Assembly: GCF_000238915.1 (NCBI RefSeq)
Contig: NZ_BAEG01000016.1
Coordinates: forward strand, 1 to 64,000
Reading direction: 5' to 3'
Origin: Arthrobacter globiformis NBRC 12137
Lineage (GTDB): Bacteria; Actinomycetota; Actinomycetes; Actinomycetales; Micrococcaceae
Length of the DNA stretch: 64,000 nucleotides
Position numbers and translations under genes: made by a program
Shown here: positions 30,531-38,956 of the stretch, piece after piece
Position numbering within the stretch: the stretch's first letter is position 1
Layout: every line of letters begins with the position of its first letter
Notes under the pieces: generated by a model
Seen by the model: only the letters and a program-made list of their open reading frames with translations
Told to the model about the DNA's origin: nothing
Databases searched by the model: none

Positions 30531-31667
30531 ATGAGATGGGACGCACAGGCACTAAAACCGGCACCGGAAGAGATGCCCGGGACTGCACCGCTGCTGCCCC
30601 TGGCCGGCCTCGTGCGGTCCGTGTCCACGCCCGAGTTCGCCGGCGTCACCTTTCATGAGGTCACCGCCAAATCGGTGCTCAACAAGGTGCCCGCCGGCTC
30701 CCGGATGCCGTTCGAGTGGACCGTGAACCCCTACCGGGGCTGCAGCCACGCCTGCGTCTACTGCTTCGCCCGCAAGAGCCATACCTATCTGGACTTCGAC
30801 GCCGGGCTGGATTTCGACAGCCAGGTGGTGGTCAAGATCAACGCAGCCGAGGTGCTCCGCAAGGAGCTGGCCAAGCCCGCATGGAACCGGCAGCACGTGG
30901 CACTGGGCACCAACACGGACCCCTACCAGCGGGCGGAGGGCCGGTACCGGCTGATGCCCGGCATTATCGGTGCGCTGGCCGATTCGGGGACTCCGCTTTC
31001 CATCCTGACGAAGGGAACGTTGCTGGCGCGTGACATCCCGCTCCTGAAGCAGGCTGCGGCACAGGTGCCGGTGGGCATCGGGATCTCGCTTGCCATGACG
31101 GATGAGCAGCTTTCCGAGGCCATCGAACCCGGCACTCCCGGACCGCGGGCGCGGCTCAAACTCGTTTCCAGGCTCCGCGAGGCCGGGCTGCCCTGCGGGG
31201 TGATGGCCATGCCCATCCTGCCGTGGCTCTCGGACAGCGACGAGGCACTGGACTCCCTGTTCGCCTCGCTGGCCGCCGCGGGTGCAACCGGTGTCACGGC
31301 CGGAGCGCTTTATTTGAAGCCCGGCACCCGGGAATGGTTCATGCAGTGGATCGCCGCCCGGCATCCGGAACTCGTGGGCCGCTACCGCAGCCTGTACGGC
31401 ACGGGCTCGTATGCGTCCAAGGAATATCGCACCTGGCTGGCGGGAAGGGTCCGCTTTTTCAAGGCCCGGCATGGCTTTTCCGGCTCCCACGGATTCAGCC
31501 ACCGGGACGTCGACGATCGCCAGGCCGACGATCCCCGCGGCGAGGAAGCCGCCTACCCTGAGGGAAGCATTCCGCAGGATCGGACAGGGCACGACAGGAC
31601 GGGGCAACAGGGGACGGGGCATCATCACCACAGTTCAGGCCGGGCGTCCCAGCCCACGCTGTTCTGA
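30531..31667 (+). CDS. Rv2578c-family radical SAM protein
   Basis: 378 aa. [21 protein letters not shown] carries the CX3CX2C cluster for the [4Fe-4S]/SAM centre, at about residues 63-80. [25 protein letters not shown] and the [16 protein letters not shown] barrel segments follow. Its substrate is unknown; related proteins act in DNA-lesion or cofactor chemistry. I chose ATG 30531 because the promoter predicts a leaderless transcript beginning there; ATG 30522 lies inside the -10. The last ~50 residues are a polar tail ([20 protein letters not shown]) built from short repeats, probably disordered. The SOS-like box suggests induction by DNA damage. Confidence 0.85.
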   Translation: MRWDAQALKPAPEEMPGTAPLLPLAGLVRSVSTPEFAGVTFHEVTAKSVLNKVPAGSRMPFEWTVNPYRGCSHACVYCFARKSHTYLDFDAGLDFDSQVVVKINAAEVLRKELAKPAWNRQHVALGTNTDPYQRAEGRYRLMPGIIGALADSGTPLSILTKGTLLARDIPLLKQAAAQVPVGIGISLAMTDEQLSEAIEPGTPGPRARLKLVSRLREAGLPCGVMAMPILPWLSDSDEALDSLFASLAAAGATGVTAGALYLKPGTREWFMQWIAARHPELVGRYRSLYGTGSYASKEYRTWLAGRVRFFKARHGFSGSHGFSHRDVDDRQADDPRGEEAAYPEGSIPQDRTGHDRTGQQGTGHHHHSSGRASQPTLF

Positions 31668-31764
31668 GCCCGCCTTAGCTCTGGGCCGGTCTTAGCTGGC
31701 CGGGATTACCAGGCTCTTGCCCGCGCCGCTTTGCGCCACCGCGGGAAAGCCGTGAAGGGTGGTG

Positions 31765-32223
31765 TTAGCTTCCGGGGACCGAGCCCGCACGGGCCGCCGC
31801 GGCGACGTTGGCGAGCAGCGCCTGGACAATCGGGAGGTCGGCCGGAATCCAGGGCAGGCTGAGAGCTTCCTCACCTTCGCGGATGCTGACCCAGCGAAGT
31901 TCATCGTGGTCCTCAAGCGGCCGGGGGTGGCCATCGGCCACTTCCGCGAACCACACCCGCATCACGGCTTTCTCGTTCAGGGGCCAGCCGGCCGGTCCTG
32001 GCGCTTCCAGCTCCTTCCCAAGCACGACGCCGATGCCGAGTTCTTCACGGAGCTCCCGGTGCAGGGCACTTTCGGGAGCCTCCCCCCGTTCCACCTTGCC
32101 GCCCGGAAATTCCCACATGCCGGCAAACTGCGGAGGCGCCGTCCGGCGCGCCACGAGAAGCCGGGCGGGAGCGGAGAGCGAGTCGAGCACGGCACCGCCG
32201 ACGACGTTGATCAGTTCAGTCAC
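31765..32223 (-). CDS. NUDIX hydrolase, (d)NTP pyrophosphohydrolase (MutT-like)
   Basis: 152 aa. The NUDIX box GGKVERGEAPESALHRELREELGI, with its G(x5)E(x7)REL(x2)EEL spacing, starts near residue 41. The N-terminal LLVARRTAPPQFAGMWEFPG is the MutT/CTP-pyrophosphohydrolase style. It probably sanitises oxidised nucleotides such as 8-oxo-dGTP in the cytoplasm. It converges with the SOS-linked radical SAM gene and diverges from the MFS gene. The region 31668-31764 between it and the radical SAM gene holds nothing I can identify. Confidence 0.9.
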   Translation of the reverse strand: MTELINVVGGAVLDSLSAPARLLVARRTAPPQFAGMWEFPGGKVERGEAPESALHRELREELGIGVVLGKELEAPGPAGWPLNEKAVMRVWFAEVADGHPRPLEDHDELRWVSIREGEEALSLPWIPADLPIVQALLANVAAAARAGSVPGS

Positions 32224-32379
32224 CGGTCCAGTCTATGAGGGCCCGGGTTCATGGGGGCACCTGTCTATAAGGCCGTCCTCCCGCGGACGGGAATATCCAA
32301 CCCGCCGCGAAGCTTGTTAAAATCAGACATATCAGTGGCAACGAGGCCTACTCCATATCTCCCTTCGAAAAGCAGGCAC

Positions 32380-33585
32380 ATGACTTCCACTGTCCAGGCT
32401 CCCCGCACGCCCAAGGCCGCTACGCGCATCGGTCCCGCCATCCTGGCCCTGGCCATGGGTGGTTTCGGCATCGGGGTCACCGAGTTCGCCATGATGGGGC
32501 TGCTCAAAGAGGTCGAACTCGGACTCGGGATCAGCACCCCAGAGGCCGGCCACCTCATTTCGGCCTACGCCCTGGGCGTCGTGGTGGGAGCGCCTGTACT
32601 TGCCGCCGTCGGGGCGAAACTGCCGCGCAAGTTCCTTGCGCGGGGCCTCATGCTGTTCTTCAGCGTGGCCAACCTGTCTTCGTTCATCGCTCCCGATTAC
32701 GCGAGCATGCTGGTCTCCCGCTTCGCCGCCGGACTGCCGCACGGGGCGTTCTTCGGCGTGGCCGCCGTGATTGCCGCTTCGCTGGTGGCGCCGACAAAAC
32801 GGGGCTGGGCCATCTCCATGGTCATGGCGGGGCTCACCGTTGCCAATGTGGTCGGTGTTCCCTTCGCCACCTGGCTCGGACAGGCCTTTGGCTGGCGGCT
32901 GCTCTTTGTCCTGGTGGGAGTCCTGGGACTGGTGACCCTGGCGCTCATCTGGAGATTCGTTCCGTTCCAGCAGGCGCATGCGGACGCCAGCATCCGCAGG
33001 GAGCTGGGCGCGCTGAAACGGGCGCAGGTCTGGCTGGCCATCCTCATTGGCATCGTCGGATTTGGCGGGTTCTTCGCCACGTACACCTACATCTCCCACA
33101 CCATGACCTCCGTGGCCGGCGTCCCTGCCGCCCTGCTGCCGTTCGTGGTGGCCTTGTACGGCCTGGGGATGGTGGCCGGCAATATCGTCGGTGGCCGGAT
33201 CGCGGACAAGTCCGTGATGGGGACCATCTACCGCGTCCTGCCGGGAATCGCCGTCGCGCTGGTGGTGTACGCCGTGGCCGTGCACTGGCCGTGGTCAGCC
33301 TTCGTCATGGTGTTCGTGGTGGGCGGCGCCGGGTCCATGCTCGTCCCGGCCCTGCAGACCCGGCTGCTGGACGCGTCTCCTGATGCGCCGTCCCTGGCGT
33401 CCTCACTCAACCACGCGGCGCTGAACGTCGCCAACGCCCTGGGCGCGTTCCTCGGCGGTGTGGTGATCGCCTGGGGCTGGGGCTATGTTGCGCCCGCGCT
33501 GGTGGGTGCTGTCCTGGCCATTCTCGGGCTGATGGTGGCCCTGCTCAGCGGCCTGCTGGAACGCAAGAAGCCGCTGGCCCCGTAA
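32380..33585 (+). CDS. MFS transporter, drug/sugar efflux (AraJ-like)
   Basis: 12-TM major facilitator of 401 aa in the DHA1/AraJ group. TM1 is AILALAMGGFGIGVTEFAMMGLL. The conserved loop after TM2 is LPRKFLARGL. RFAAGLPHGAFFGVAAVIAASL and GLTVANVVGVPFATWLGQAFGWR (motif C region) support proton-coupled efflux. The substrate is unknown. I chose ATG 32380 because the hydrophobic core begins soon after. The frame is open 43 codons earlier without hydrophobic content. TTAAAAT and nearby dyads at 32315-32340 may form the promoter. Confidence 0.9.
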   Translation: MTSTVQAPRTPKAATRIGPAILALAMGGFGIGVTEFAMMGLLKEVELGLGISTPEAGHLISAYALGVVVGAPVLAAVGAKLPRKFLARGLMLFFSVANLSSFIAPDYASMLVSRFAAGLPHGAFFGVAAVIAASLVAPTKRGWAISMVMAGLTVANVVGVPFATWLGQAFGWRLLFVLVGVLGLVTLALIWRFVPFQQAHADASIRRELGALKRAQVWLAILIGIVGFGGFFATYTYISHTMTSVAGVPAALLPFVVALYGLGMVAGNIVGGRIADKSVMGTIYRVLPGIAVALVVYAVAVHWPWSAFVMVFVVGGAGSMLVPALQTRLLDASPDAPSLASSLNHAALNVANALGAFLGGVVIAWGWGYVAPALVGAVLAILGLMVALLSGLLERKKPLAP

Positions 33586-33608
33586 CAGGTGTCACGGAGC
33601 CAGCGGCT
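33569..33608. terminator. bidirectional hairpin between MFS and CDF genes
   Basis: AGCCGCTGGC (33569-33578, the last MFS codons) pairs perfectly with GCCAGCGGCT (33599-33608). Additional CCGT/ACGG pairing extends the stem inward. CTGTCTTC follows on the plus strand. The two genes are convergent and 41 bp apart. Confidence 0.65.
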
Positions 33609-33626
33609 CTGTCTTCGGCTAAGCAG

Positions 33627-34580
33627 CTAGGCGCCTGAGTCGCCCGCCAGGGCGGGCCCGCTGGCCACCTGGGCACGGCGGATGTCGGGCTCCAAGTAGA
33701 TGACCCGCGCGATGGGAACTGCCGAGCGGATCCGGGCTTCGGCGTCGTCGATGGCCTTGGCAATGTCCAGTCCGGAATCTCCCGCCTCCACGCTGATCTT
33801 GGCGGCCACGAGCAGCTCCTCCGGGCCCAGATGCAGGGTCTTCAGGTGGATGATGGCGGTGCCGTCCGCTTCGATGGCATTCCGGATGCGCCCGACGTCG
33901 TCCTTGGTTGCCGACTCCCCCAGCAGCAGGGACTTGGTCTCCATTGCCAAAATCACGGCAATGGCCACCAGCAGCAGGCCGATCATTCCGGTGCCGATTG
34001 CGTCCCAGATGCCGTCGCCGGTCAGCAGGGTCAGCCCCACGCCGAACAGCGCGAAGACCAGGCCGAGCAGGGCACCGAAGTCCTCGAGCAGGATCACCGG
34101 AAGCTCGGGCTGCTTGGCGGTCCGCACAAAGCTGATCCAGCCCTGGTTGCCGCGGACGTGGTTGGCTTCAATGATGGCCGTCCGGAACGAGAAGGCCTCG
34201 GCGATGATGGCACCCACCAGCACGGCCAGGGGCACCCACCAGAAGTCACCTTCGATCGCGTGCGGGTGCTGGATCTTTTCCCATGCCTCATACAGGGCAA
34301 ACAGGCCGCCGACGCTGAAGAGCACGATGGAAACGATGAACGCATAAATGTAGCGCTCGCGTCCGTAGCCGAAGGGGTGTTCCGGGCTGGCCGCCCGTTG
34401 GGCGCGCTTGCCACCCACCAGCAGCAGGACCTGGTTGCCCGAGTCGGCGACAGAGTGGATGGCCTCAGCCAGCATAGATGAGGAGCGTGTCAGCAGGAAC
34501 GCGACGAACTTCAGGACGGCGATGGTCAGGTTGGCGGCTAGCGCCGCGACAATCGCCTTGGTACCGCCGTTTGCAGCCAA
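33627..34580 (-). CDS. cation diffusion facilitator family transporter
   Basis: 317 aa, with six expected TM helices. TM2 signature AEAIHSVADSGNQVLLLVGGKRA carries the HxxxD half of the metal site. TM5 LLEDFGALLGLVFALFG carries the ExxxxD-type residues in place of the classical HxxxD. The cytoplasmic C-terminal domain contains LHLGPEELLVAAKISVEAG. The TM5 variant and the PEHPFGYGRERYIYAF motif point to the SLC30A9-like/CDF subgroup, with Zn, Co or Mn as likely substrate. TTG or ATG starts are possible near the given end; AGGTGAGC-like bases precede it. Confidence 0.9.
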   Translation of the reverse strand: MAANGGTKAIVAALAANLTIAVLKFVAFLLTRSSSMLAEAIHSVADSGNQVLLLVGGKRAQRAASPEHPFGYGRERYIYAFIVSIVLFSVGGLFALYEAWEKIQHPHAIEGDFWWVPLAVLVGAIIAEAFSFRTAIIEANHVRGNQGWISFVRTAKQPELPVILLEDFGALLGLVFALFGVGLTLLTGDGIWDAIGTGMIGLLLVAIAVILAMETKSLLLGESATKDDVGRIRNAIEADGTAIIHLKTLHLGPEELLVAAKISVEAGDSGLDIAKAIDDAEARIRSAVPIARVIYLEPDIRRAQVASGPALAGDSGA

Positions 34581-34765
34581 GGAAGGCTCACCTCTTTACG
34601 TGGAAATTTCAACGGATGGGACAGGGCGGCATGGAACCGCCGTCTGGTAAATACCGTACCCGTCCGGCCCGGAAGAGACACCGCACACCGCCACCGGGCG
34701 CCGCAAAAAAGCCAAAACTAAGCCTGCTGACAAAGAAACGTGCACTGTGTTAGCTTGAAGCCATA

Positions 34766-34791
34766 TCGGGACTGATAAGAATCGATCCCGA
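34766..34791 (+). promoter_or_regulatory. inverted repeat in the yeaQ-like gene leader
   Basis: TCGGGA (34766-34771) and TCCCGA (34786-34791) form a dyad with 20-bp centre spacing around GATAAGAAT, a possible -10. TTGAAG lies upstream at 34755-34760. Either an operator for a stress regulator or an mRNA hairpin just before the AAGGAG site. Confidence 0.35.
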
Positions 34792-34811
34792 CGAATATGA
34801 AGGAGCAGACA

Positions 34812-35087
34812 ATGGGTTTTCTTGCTTGGATTATTCTCGGCCTGATCGTAGGCGCAATTGTTAAAGCCGTCATGCCCGGCAGGGTCGGCGGCGGCTGGGT
34901 CACCAGCTTGGTTCTGGGCGTCGTTGGCGCCATCGTCGGCGGCTGGATCGGCAGCCTTCTCTTCGGCAAGGGTGACCTGGCGTTCTTCGACCTCGGCACC
35001 TGGATCCTCGCCATCATCGGCGGCCTCGTAGTCGCAGGCATCTACGGTGCGATCACCGGCCGCAGCCACAGCACCCGGGCACCGTAA
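34812..35087 (+). CDS. GlsB/YeaQ/YmgE family stress-response membrane protein
   Basis: 91-aa transglycosylase-associated-protein family member with three TM helices (residues ~2-20, 28-50, 58-80). It has the glycine-rich patterns GLIVGAIVKAVMPG and GVVGAIVGGWIGSLLFG. I chose ATG 34812 because GAAGGAG lies seven bases upstream; ATG 34797 overlaps that site. Members are induced by stress in several actinobacteria, but molecular function is unknown. Monocistronic, ending at a strong terminator. Confidence 0.92.
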   Translation: MGFLAWIILGLIVGAIVKAVMPGRVGGGWVTSLVLGVVGAIVGGWIGSLLFGKGDLAFFDLGTWILAIIGGLVVAGIYGAITGRSHSTRAP

Positions 35088-35145
35088 CAGTCCGGATCAC
35101 AGGTACTGGTCCTCAGCAGGCCCAGTCCATTTCAGACAAACAGGC

Positions 35146-35183
35146 AGGAGCGGGGGCCCACCACACGGTGGGCCCCCGCTCCT
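35146..35183. terminator. perfect bidirectional terminator (yeaQ-like / trmH)
   Basis: A perfect 17-bp stem, AGGAGCGGGGGCCCACC (35146-35162) with its complement at 35167-35183, closes an ACAC loop. It lies between convergent genes. Confidence 0.88.
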
Positions 35184-35208
35184 CTGTGTTGCTACCGGCT
35201 TTGTGCTG

Positions 35209-36105
35209 CTACCGGGGCTGCTGTGACCTCGCGCTCGCGTAGAGGCAGACCGTGGCGGCCGTGCCAAGGTTGAGGCTCTCGGCGGCGCCATAGACGGGCA
35301 CAGCCACCCGATGGTCGGCAAGGGCAAGCTCGTCCTCGGACAGCCCCTGGGCTTCGTTGCCGAAAAGCCAGGCCGTGGGGTTCTCCAGTGCGTAGTCCGA
35401 GCCGGCGGTCGATGCGCCAAGCCGGCGTGCGGCGTTCTCGTCCTGCAGGCGGTCAAGGTTCAGCTGCCCGTAGCCGTCGGCCGCAAGCACACCGATCCCC
35501 CGGTCCTTGCACAGCGACACCAGCTCATTGACGTCGGCGCCCAGGACGACAGGCAGATGGAAAAGGGAGCCGGCGGTTGAGCGGACCGCCTTGGGATTGT
35601 AGATGTCCACGCTGGAACCGGTCAGGACCACGGCGTCGGCACCGGCTGCGTCTGCGGCCCGAAGCACCGTCCCGGCGTTGCCGGGATCGCGGACCTGGCA
35701 GAGCACGGCAATCAGCCGCGGACCGGCGTCGAGCACATCTGCCAGGGCGACATCCACAAAATCGCACACCGCAACAATCCCCTGCGGGGTGACAGTGTCC
35801 GCCATGGCGGCCAGCACGTCGTCCGTGGCGAGCCGGGCGCTGGTTCCCACGGCCAGTTCCTCGAACTCGGGGTACCGGTCCAGACAGGCCTCGCTGGCAT
35901 ACACCTCGCGGACTATGCCCGGCTGTCCGGCAGCGATCCGCTTGCCATGCAGCACCAGGGCCTCACGTACCGCCTGCGGGCCTTCGGCAAGGAACTGCCG
36001 GCGCTTTAAACGGACCGGGCGCCCTGCAAGCTTTGCCACATCCCTGACCCGATCTGCTCGGGGATTGGAGAGTGGAAAGTCTTGCGGGCGCCCGGTTTCG
36101 TTCAT
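35209..36105 (-). CDS. TrmH/SpoU-type 23S rRNA 2'-O-methyltransferase
   Basis: 298-aa SPOUT methyltransferase. The N-terminal substrate-binding domain contains RRQFLAEGPQAVREAL. The knotted core has LCQVRDPGNAGTVLRAADAAGADAVVLT, LFGNEAQGLS and AESLNLGTAATVCLYA (motifs 1-3). It methylates a ribose 2'-OH in rRNA, in the TsnR-like position of the infC-rpmI-rplT cluster known from mycobacteria. I chose ATG 36105 with AAGG upstream; GTG 36132 would add nine residues. It lies 53 bp behind rplT, in the same direction. Confidence 0.9.
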   Translation of the reverse strand: MNETGRPQDFPLSNPRADRVRDVAKLAGRPVRLKRRQFLAEGPQAVREALVLHGKRIAAGQPGIVREVYASEACLDRYPEFEELAVGTSARLATDDVLAAMADTVTPQGIVAVCDFVDVALADVLDAGPRLIAVLCQVRDPGNAGTVLRAADAAGADAVVLTGSSVDIYNPKAVRSTAGSLFHLPVVLGADVNELVSLCKDRGIGVLAADGYGQLNLDRLQDENAARRLGASTAGSDYALENPTAWLFGNEAQGLSEDELALADHRVAVPVYGAAESLNLGTAATVCLYASARSQQPR

Positions 36106-36158
36106 ATAAGAAACCTTAGTGGCTGTTGCCACCGGTCCTTGAACTGGGAGTTGCCTGC

Positions 36159-36614
36159 TTACTCAGCAGCTGCAGCAGCCGGCTTCTTCGCAGCGCGTGC
36201 GCGGGTAGCCTTGGCCTTCGGTGCAGCCTCAGCCTTGGCGGCCGGAGCGGAGGTGTCTGCAGGCAGGGAGTCCTTGGCAACCTGGACCAGCGCAGCGAAA
36301 GCGTTGGCGTCGGAAACGGCGAGCTCGGCCAGCATGCGGCGGTCAACCTCGACCTCAGCGGCCTTCAGGCCCTGGATCAGGCGGTTGTAGGTCAGGCCGT
36401 TGGCGCGGGATGCAGCGTTGATGCGCTGGATCCACAGGCGGCGGAAGTCGCCCTTCTTCTTCTTACGGTCACCGTAGCTGTACACAAACGAGTGCAGCAG
36501 CTGCTCTTTGGCCTTGCGGTACAGGCGTGAGCGCTGCCCACGGTAACCTTTGGCGCGTTCGAGGATAACCCGGCGCTTCTTGTGGGCGTTTACCGCCCGC
36601 TTCACACGTGCCAC
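36159..36614 (-). CDS. rplT: 50S ribosomal protein L20 with C-terminal extension
   Basis: 151 aa. Residues 1-117 are standard L20: [26 protein letters not shown] (split by a conserved KKRR), then [23 protein letters not shown] and RKMLAEL-type [11 protein letters not shown]. The last ~30 residues, rich in Ala, Lys and Pro, are an extension beyond the usual 117-120 aa and probably contact RNA or are disordered. L20 is an early 50S assembly protein that in other bacteria also represses its own operon. Confidence 0.97.
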   Translation of the reverse strand: MARVKRAVNAHKKRRVILERAKGYRGQRSRLYRKAKEQLLHSFVYSYGDRKKKKGDFRRLWIQRINAASRANGLTYNRLIQGLKAAEVEVDRRMLAELAVSDANAFAALVQVAKDSLPADTSAPAAKAEAAPKAKATRARAAKKPAAAAAE

Positions 36615-36732
36615 GTGCGTACTCCTTCAAAAATCTGATCCCAAGCATCTACTGCCGGTGACCCGGCCGGCCTGAGAAGGCTTATTGGTAGTTGACTGGT
36701 GCCAGGTGGCAGTCAGTCAGAGTGCTTGGAAA

Positions 36733-36927
36733 TTAGATGCCGAGCATCTTCCGGATGACCTTGGCGTCGCCCTTGAAGACGATCTTGTCGCCGGCAAGGC
36801 GGCGGGTCAGGCGGCTGGACTTGTGCTCCAGGTAGTGGCGGCGGTTGGCCTGCTGGCGGCGCAGCTTGCCGGTGCCGGTCAGCTTGAAGCGCTTCTTAGC
36901 ACCACTGTGGGTTTTCATCTTCGGCAT
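36733..36927 (-). CDS. rpmI: 50S ribosomal protein L35
   Basis: 64-aa basic protein [20 protein letters not shown] onward, ending VIRKMLGI: standard L35. I chose ATG 36927, nine bases after AGGAG (minus strand). It sits between infC and rplT with 117- and 118-bp gaps, wide for this operon. Confidence 0.97.
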   Translation of the reverse strand: MPKMKTHSGAKKRFKLTGTGKLRRQQANRRHYLEHKSSRLTRRLAGDKIVFKGDAKVIRKMLGI

Positions 36928-37044
36928 GGGAACCGATCTCCTAACGTTTCCGCAGACCATGTCTGCAGTCTTTCGCGCAGCCGCCCCTGGGGACGGCGTG
37001 CTGGTTGCTGGCTGCCTGAAGGGGATGCCTTCCGCAGTTTCGAA

Positions 37045-38109
37045 CTAGTTGGTCTTCTTGCCCGCCGGCTTCGGTGTGGGCCGAGGTGCCGCGGGACGTG
37101 CCACCGGCTTCGGCGCAGCGGGCCTGGCCACCGGCTTGGGCGGGGAAGGAACAGCCGCAGGCTTCGGCGCTGCCGGGGCAGGCGCTTCGGCCTCTGCCGC
37201 CTTGGGAGCAGGCGCAGCGGCCTTCGGCGCAGCAGGCGCAGCCTTCGGCGCTTCGGCCCGGGGTGCCTCGCGCTTGGGCTCGGCCACCTTGGCAGCCTTG
37301 GGTGCTTCAGCAGCAGGAGCTTCGGCAGCCTTGGGAGCTTCAGCGGCAGGTGCTCCAGCAGCCTTGGGAGCTTCGGCAGCAGGTGCTTCAGCTGCTGGAG
37401 CTGCTTCCACGGCTGCTTCCGGAGCGGCCGCTGCCTCCGCAGAAACCTGGAAGCCTTCCGGCAGAAGGTCGGCAAGCGACTGCGTCAGCGGTGCCTGATC
37501 GTCACCTGAGGTGTCGACACGGCCGGCTGCCTTGGCTTCGTTCTGGGCCTTGGCCTCGGCGCGCTGCGTAGCACGGCGGGCTTCGGCCTTGGCCTCGGCC
37601 TTGTTCTTCAGCGGACCGATAACCATGACCATGTTGCGGCCGTCGATGCGCGGGCTTGACTCCACGACACCAACTTCAGCCACGTCCTCAGCGAAACGCT
37701 GAAGGAGGCGCAGGCCCATTTCGGGACGCTGCTGCTCACGGCCGCGGAACTGGATCATGGCCTTGACCTTGTCCCCGGCTCCCAAGAACCGCAGGGCGTG
37801 GCCGCGCTTGGTCTCGTAGTCGTGGGTGTCGATCTTCAGGCGGAACCGGATTTCCTTCAGAACCGTGTTGGTCTGGTTCTTCCGGGCCTCACGGGCCTTG
37901 ACTGCGGCTTCGTACTTGTACTTGCCGAAGTCCATCAGCTTGCACACCGGAGGCTTGGCCTGCGGTGCAACTTCAACGAGATCCAGGTCGGACTCGGCAG
38001 CCAGACGCAGGGCATCCTCGATACGGACGATCCCTACCTGTTCGCCGGCAGGGCCGACCAGCCGCACCTCAGGGACGCGGATACGCTCATTGATTCTTGG
38101 CTCGCTAAT
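37045..38109 (-). CDS. infC: translation initiation factor IF-3, ATT start, long Ala/Pro tail
   Basis: 354 aa from ATT 38109. The universal IF-3 N-terminus [20 protein letters not shown] is encoded from that ATT, and AGGAG ends seven bases before it. No ATG or GTG could give this conserved start; the first GTG lies 14 codons inside. An AUU start is the known autoregulatory device of E. coli infC: IF-3 discriminates against it. Residues ~1-75 are the N-domain, ~80-175 the C-domain. The remaining ~180 residues are an Ala/Pro/Lys/Glu-rich repetitive tail ([15 protein letters not shown]), unlike the ~180-aa total of most IF-3s. First gene of infC-rpmI-rplT. Confidence 0.93.
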   Translation of the reverse strand: MSEPRINERIRVPEVRLVGPAGEQVGIVRIEDALRLAAESDLDLVEVAPQAKPPVCKLMDFGKYKYEAAVKAREARKNQTNTVLKEIRFRLKIDTHDYETKRGHALRFLGAGDKVKAMIQFRGREQQRPEMGLRLLQRFAEDVAEVGVVESSPRIDGRNMVMVIGPLKNKAEAKAEARRATQRAEAKAQNEAKAAGRVDTSGDDQAPLTQSLADLLPEGFQVSAEAAAAPEAAVEAAPAAEAPAAEAPKAAGAPAAEAPKAAEAPAAEAPKAAKVAEPKREAPRAEAPKAAPAAPKAAAPAPKAAEAEAPAPAAPKPAAVPSPPKPVARPAAPKPVARPAAPRPTPKPAGKKTN

Positions 38110-38156
38110 GTTAAAGCTCCTGTGTTTGTAATGGGTGTTCCACCGGCAAAATAGAG

Positions 38157-38189
38157 AAGGCCCCCAATTGCCGGAGCAATCGAAGGCCT
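38157..38189 (-). promoter_or_regulatory. infC leader attenuator (intrinsic terminator in 5' UTR)
   Basis: Minus-strand RNA: AGGCC (38189-38185) pairs with GGCCT (38162-38158). Inside, ATTGC-TCCG-GCAAT makes a second stem. TCTCTATTTT follows immediately. This is an intrinsic terminator 48 bp before infC, within a ~240-nt leader that has other GC-rich dyads (38205-38320). Such leaders control infC operons by attenuation or L20 binding in other phyla. TAGAAT at 38355-38350 is a possible -10. Confidence 0.6.
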
Positions 38190-38448
38190 CGAAGATCGGA
38201 TGTGCTCCCCCGCAGGGACTGCACGCACTTCACCCGGCACATGCCCGGTGAACCGCCCGACCGTTACCCGGCAACCTTGCTGCCCTGAACCTTCCAGGGA
38301 AAACGGCTGACGCGGGTGGGAGAGAACTCCGCTTGCAAACTGAGTATCAATTCTACAGAAAGATACCCGCTTACCGCACATTCGCGGCAGTGGGTCTCAT
38401 ACACGGCAAAATAACGACATCCAGTCGGTCTGTGACAAGCTTACCAGT

Positions 38449-38835
38449 ATGAGCACTCCAGACAGCAATTCACACGTCTACCAGGCGCCCGGTGCCGGGG
38501 ATGACGTCACGCAGCAGATCCGCGACATCTCCGAAGTTCCGGCGATCGAGGTCATCACCACAGCGGCCGTGCACCTTATGAGTGCCTCCGCCGTGAAGCT
38601 TGGCCTGGCCGCTGAGGAGAACGCCGCCGAGCTGAAGGACCTGGACGAGGCCCGCAAGCTCATCACCGCCCTCGCCGGCCTGGTGACGGCAGCCGCCCCG
38701 GAGATCGGCTCGCAGCATGCCGGTCCGTTGCGCGACGGACTGCGCTCCCTCCAGCTCGCCTTCCGCGAAGAGTCCATCATTCCGGATCCCCCGGGCAAGG
38801 GTCCCGGTGAGAAATTCACCGGTGCAGTGAACTAA
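38449..38835 (+). CDS. DUF1844 domain-containing protein
   Basis: 128 aa, mostly helical and acidic. The conserved part is residues ~20-115: ISEVPAIEVITTAAVHLMSASAVKLGL, then LKDLDEARKLITALAGLVTA. Function unknown; the family is commonly found next to infC in actinobacteria, divergent from it as here. It has no signal peptide or TM helix. It probably has a promoter in the shared 340-bp region at 38110-38448, and it ends at a strong terminator. Confidence 0.9.
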   Translation: MSTPDSNSHVYQAPGAGDDVTQQIRDISEVPAIEVITTAAVHLMSASAVKLGLAAEENAAELKDLDEARKLITALAGLVTAAAPEIGSQHAGPLRDGLRSLQLAFREESIIPDPPGKGPGEKFTGAVN

Positions 38836-38848
38836 CGATTGAACTTCG

Positions 38849-38891
38849 ACGGCGGCGGGCCGGCTCTTCAGGGCCGGCCCGCCGCCGTTTT
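38849..38891 (+). terminator. intrinsic terminator of the DUF1844 gene
   Basis: A 16-bp GC-rich stem (38849-38864 with 38873-38888) closes an 8-nt loop (TCTTCAGG), followed by GTTTT. Confidence 0.92.
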
Positions 38892-38956
38892 GGCTGCCTG
38901 GGGGCATGTCCCGCGGGAGCCCTTCCGACCGAACAGCCCAACGAACGCCGGTACCG

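Noticed and set aside
29917..30588. intact 223-aa minus-strand gene
   Set aside because: Only its central part resembles Pcp; it is frameshifted and its flanks are antisense to neighbouring genes, so it is called a pseudogene fragment instead.
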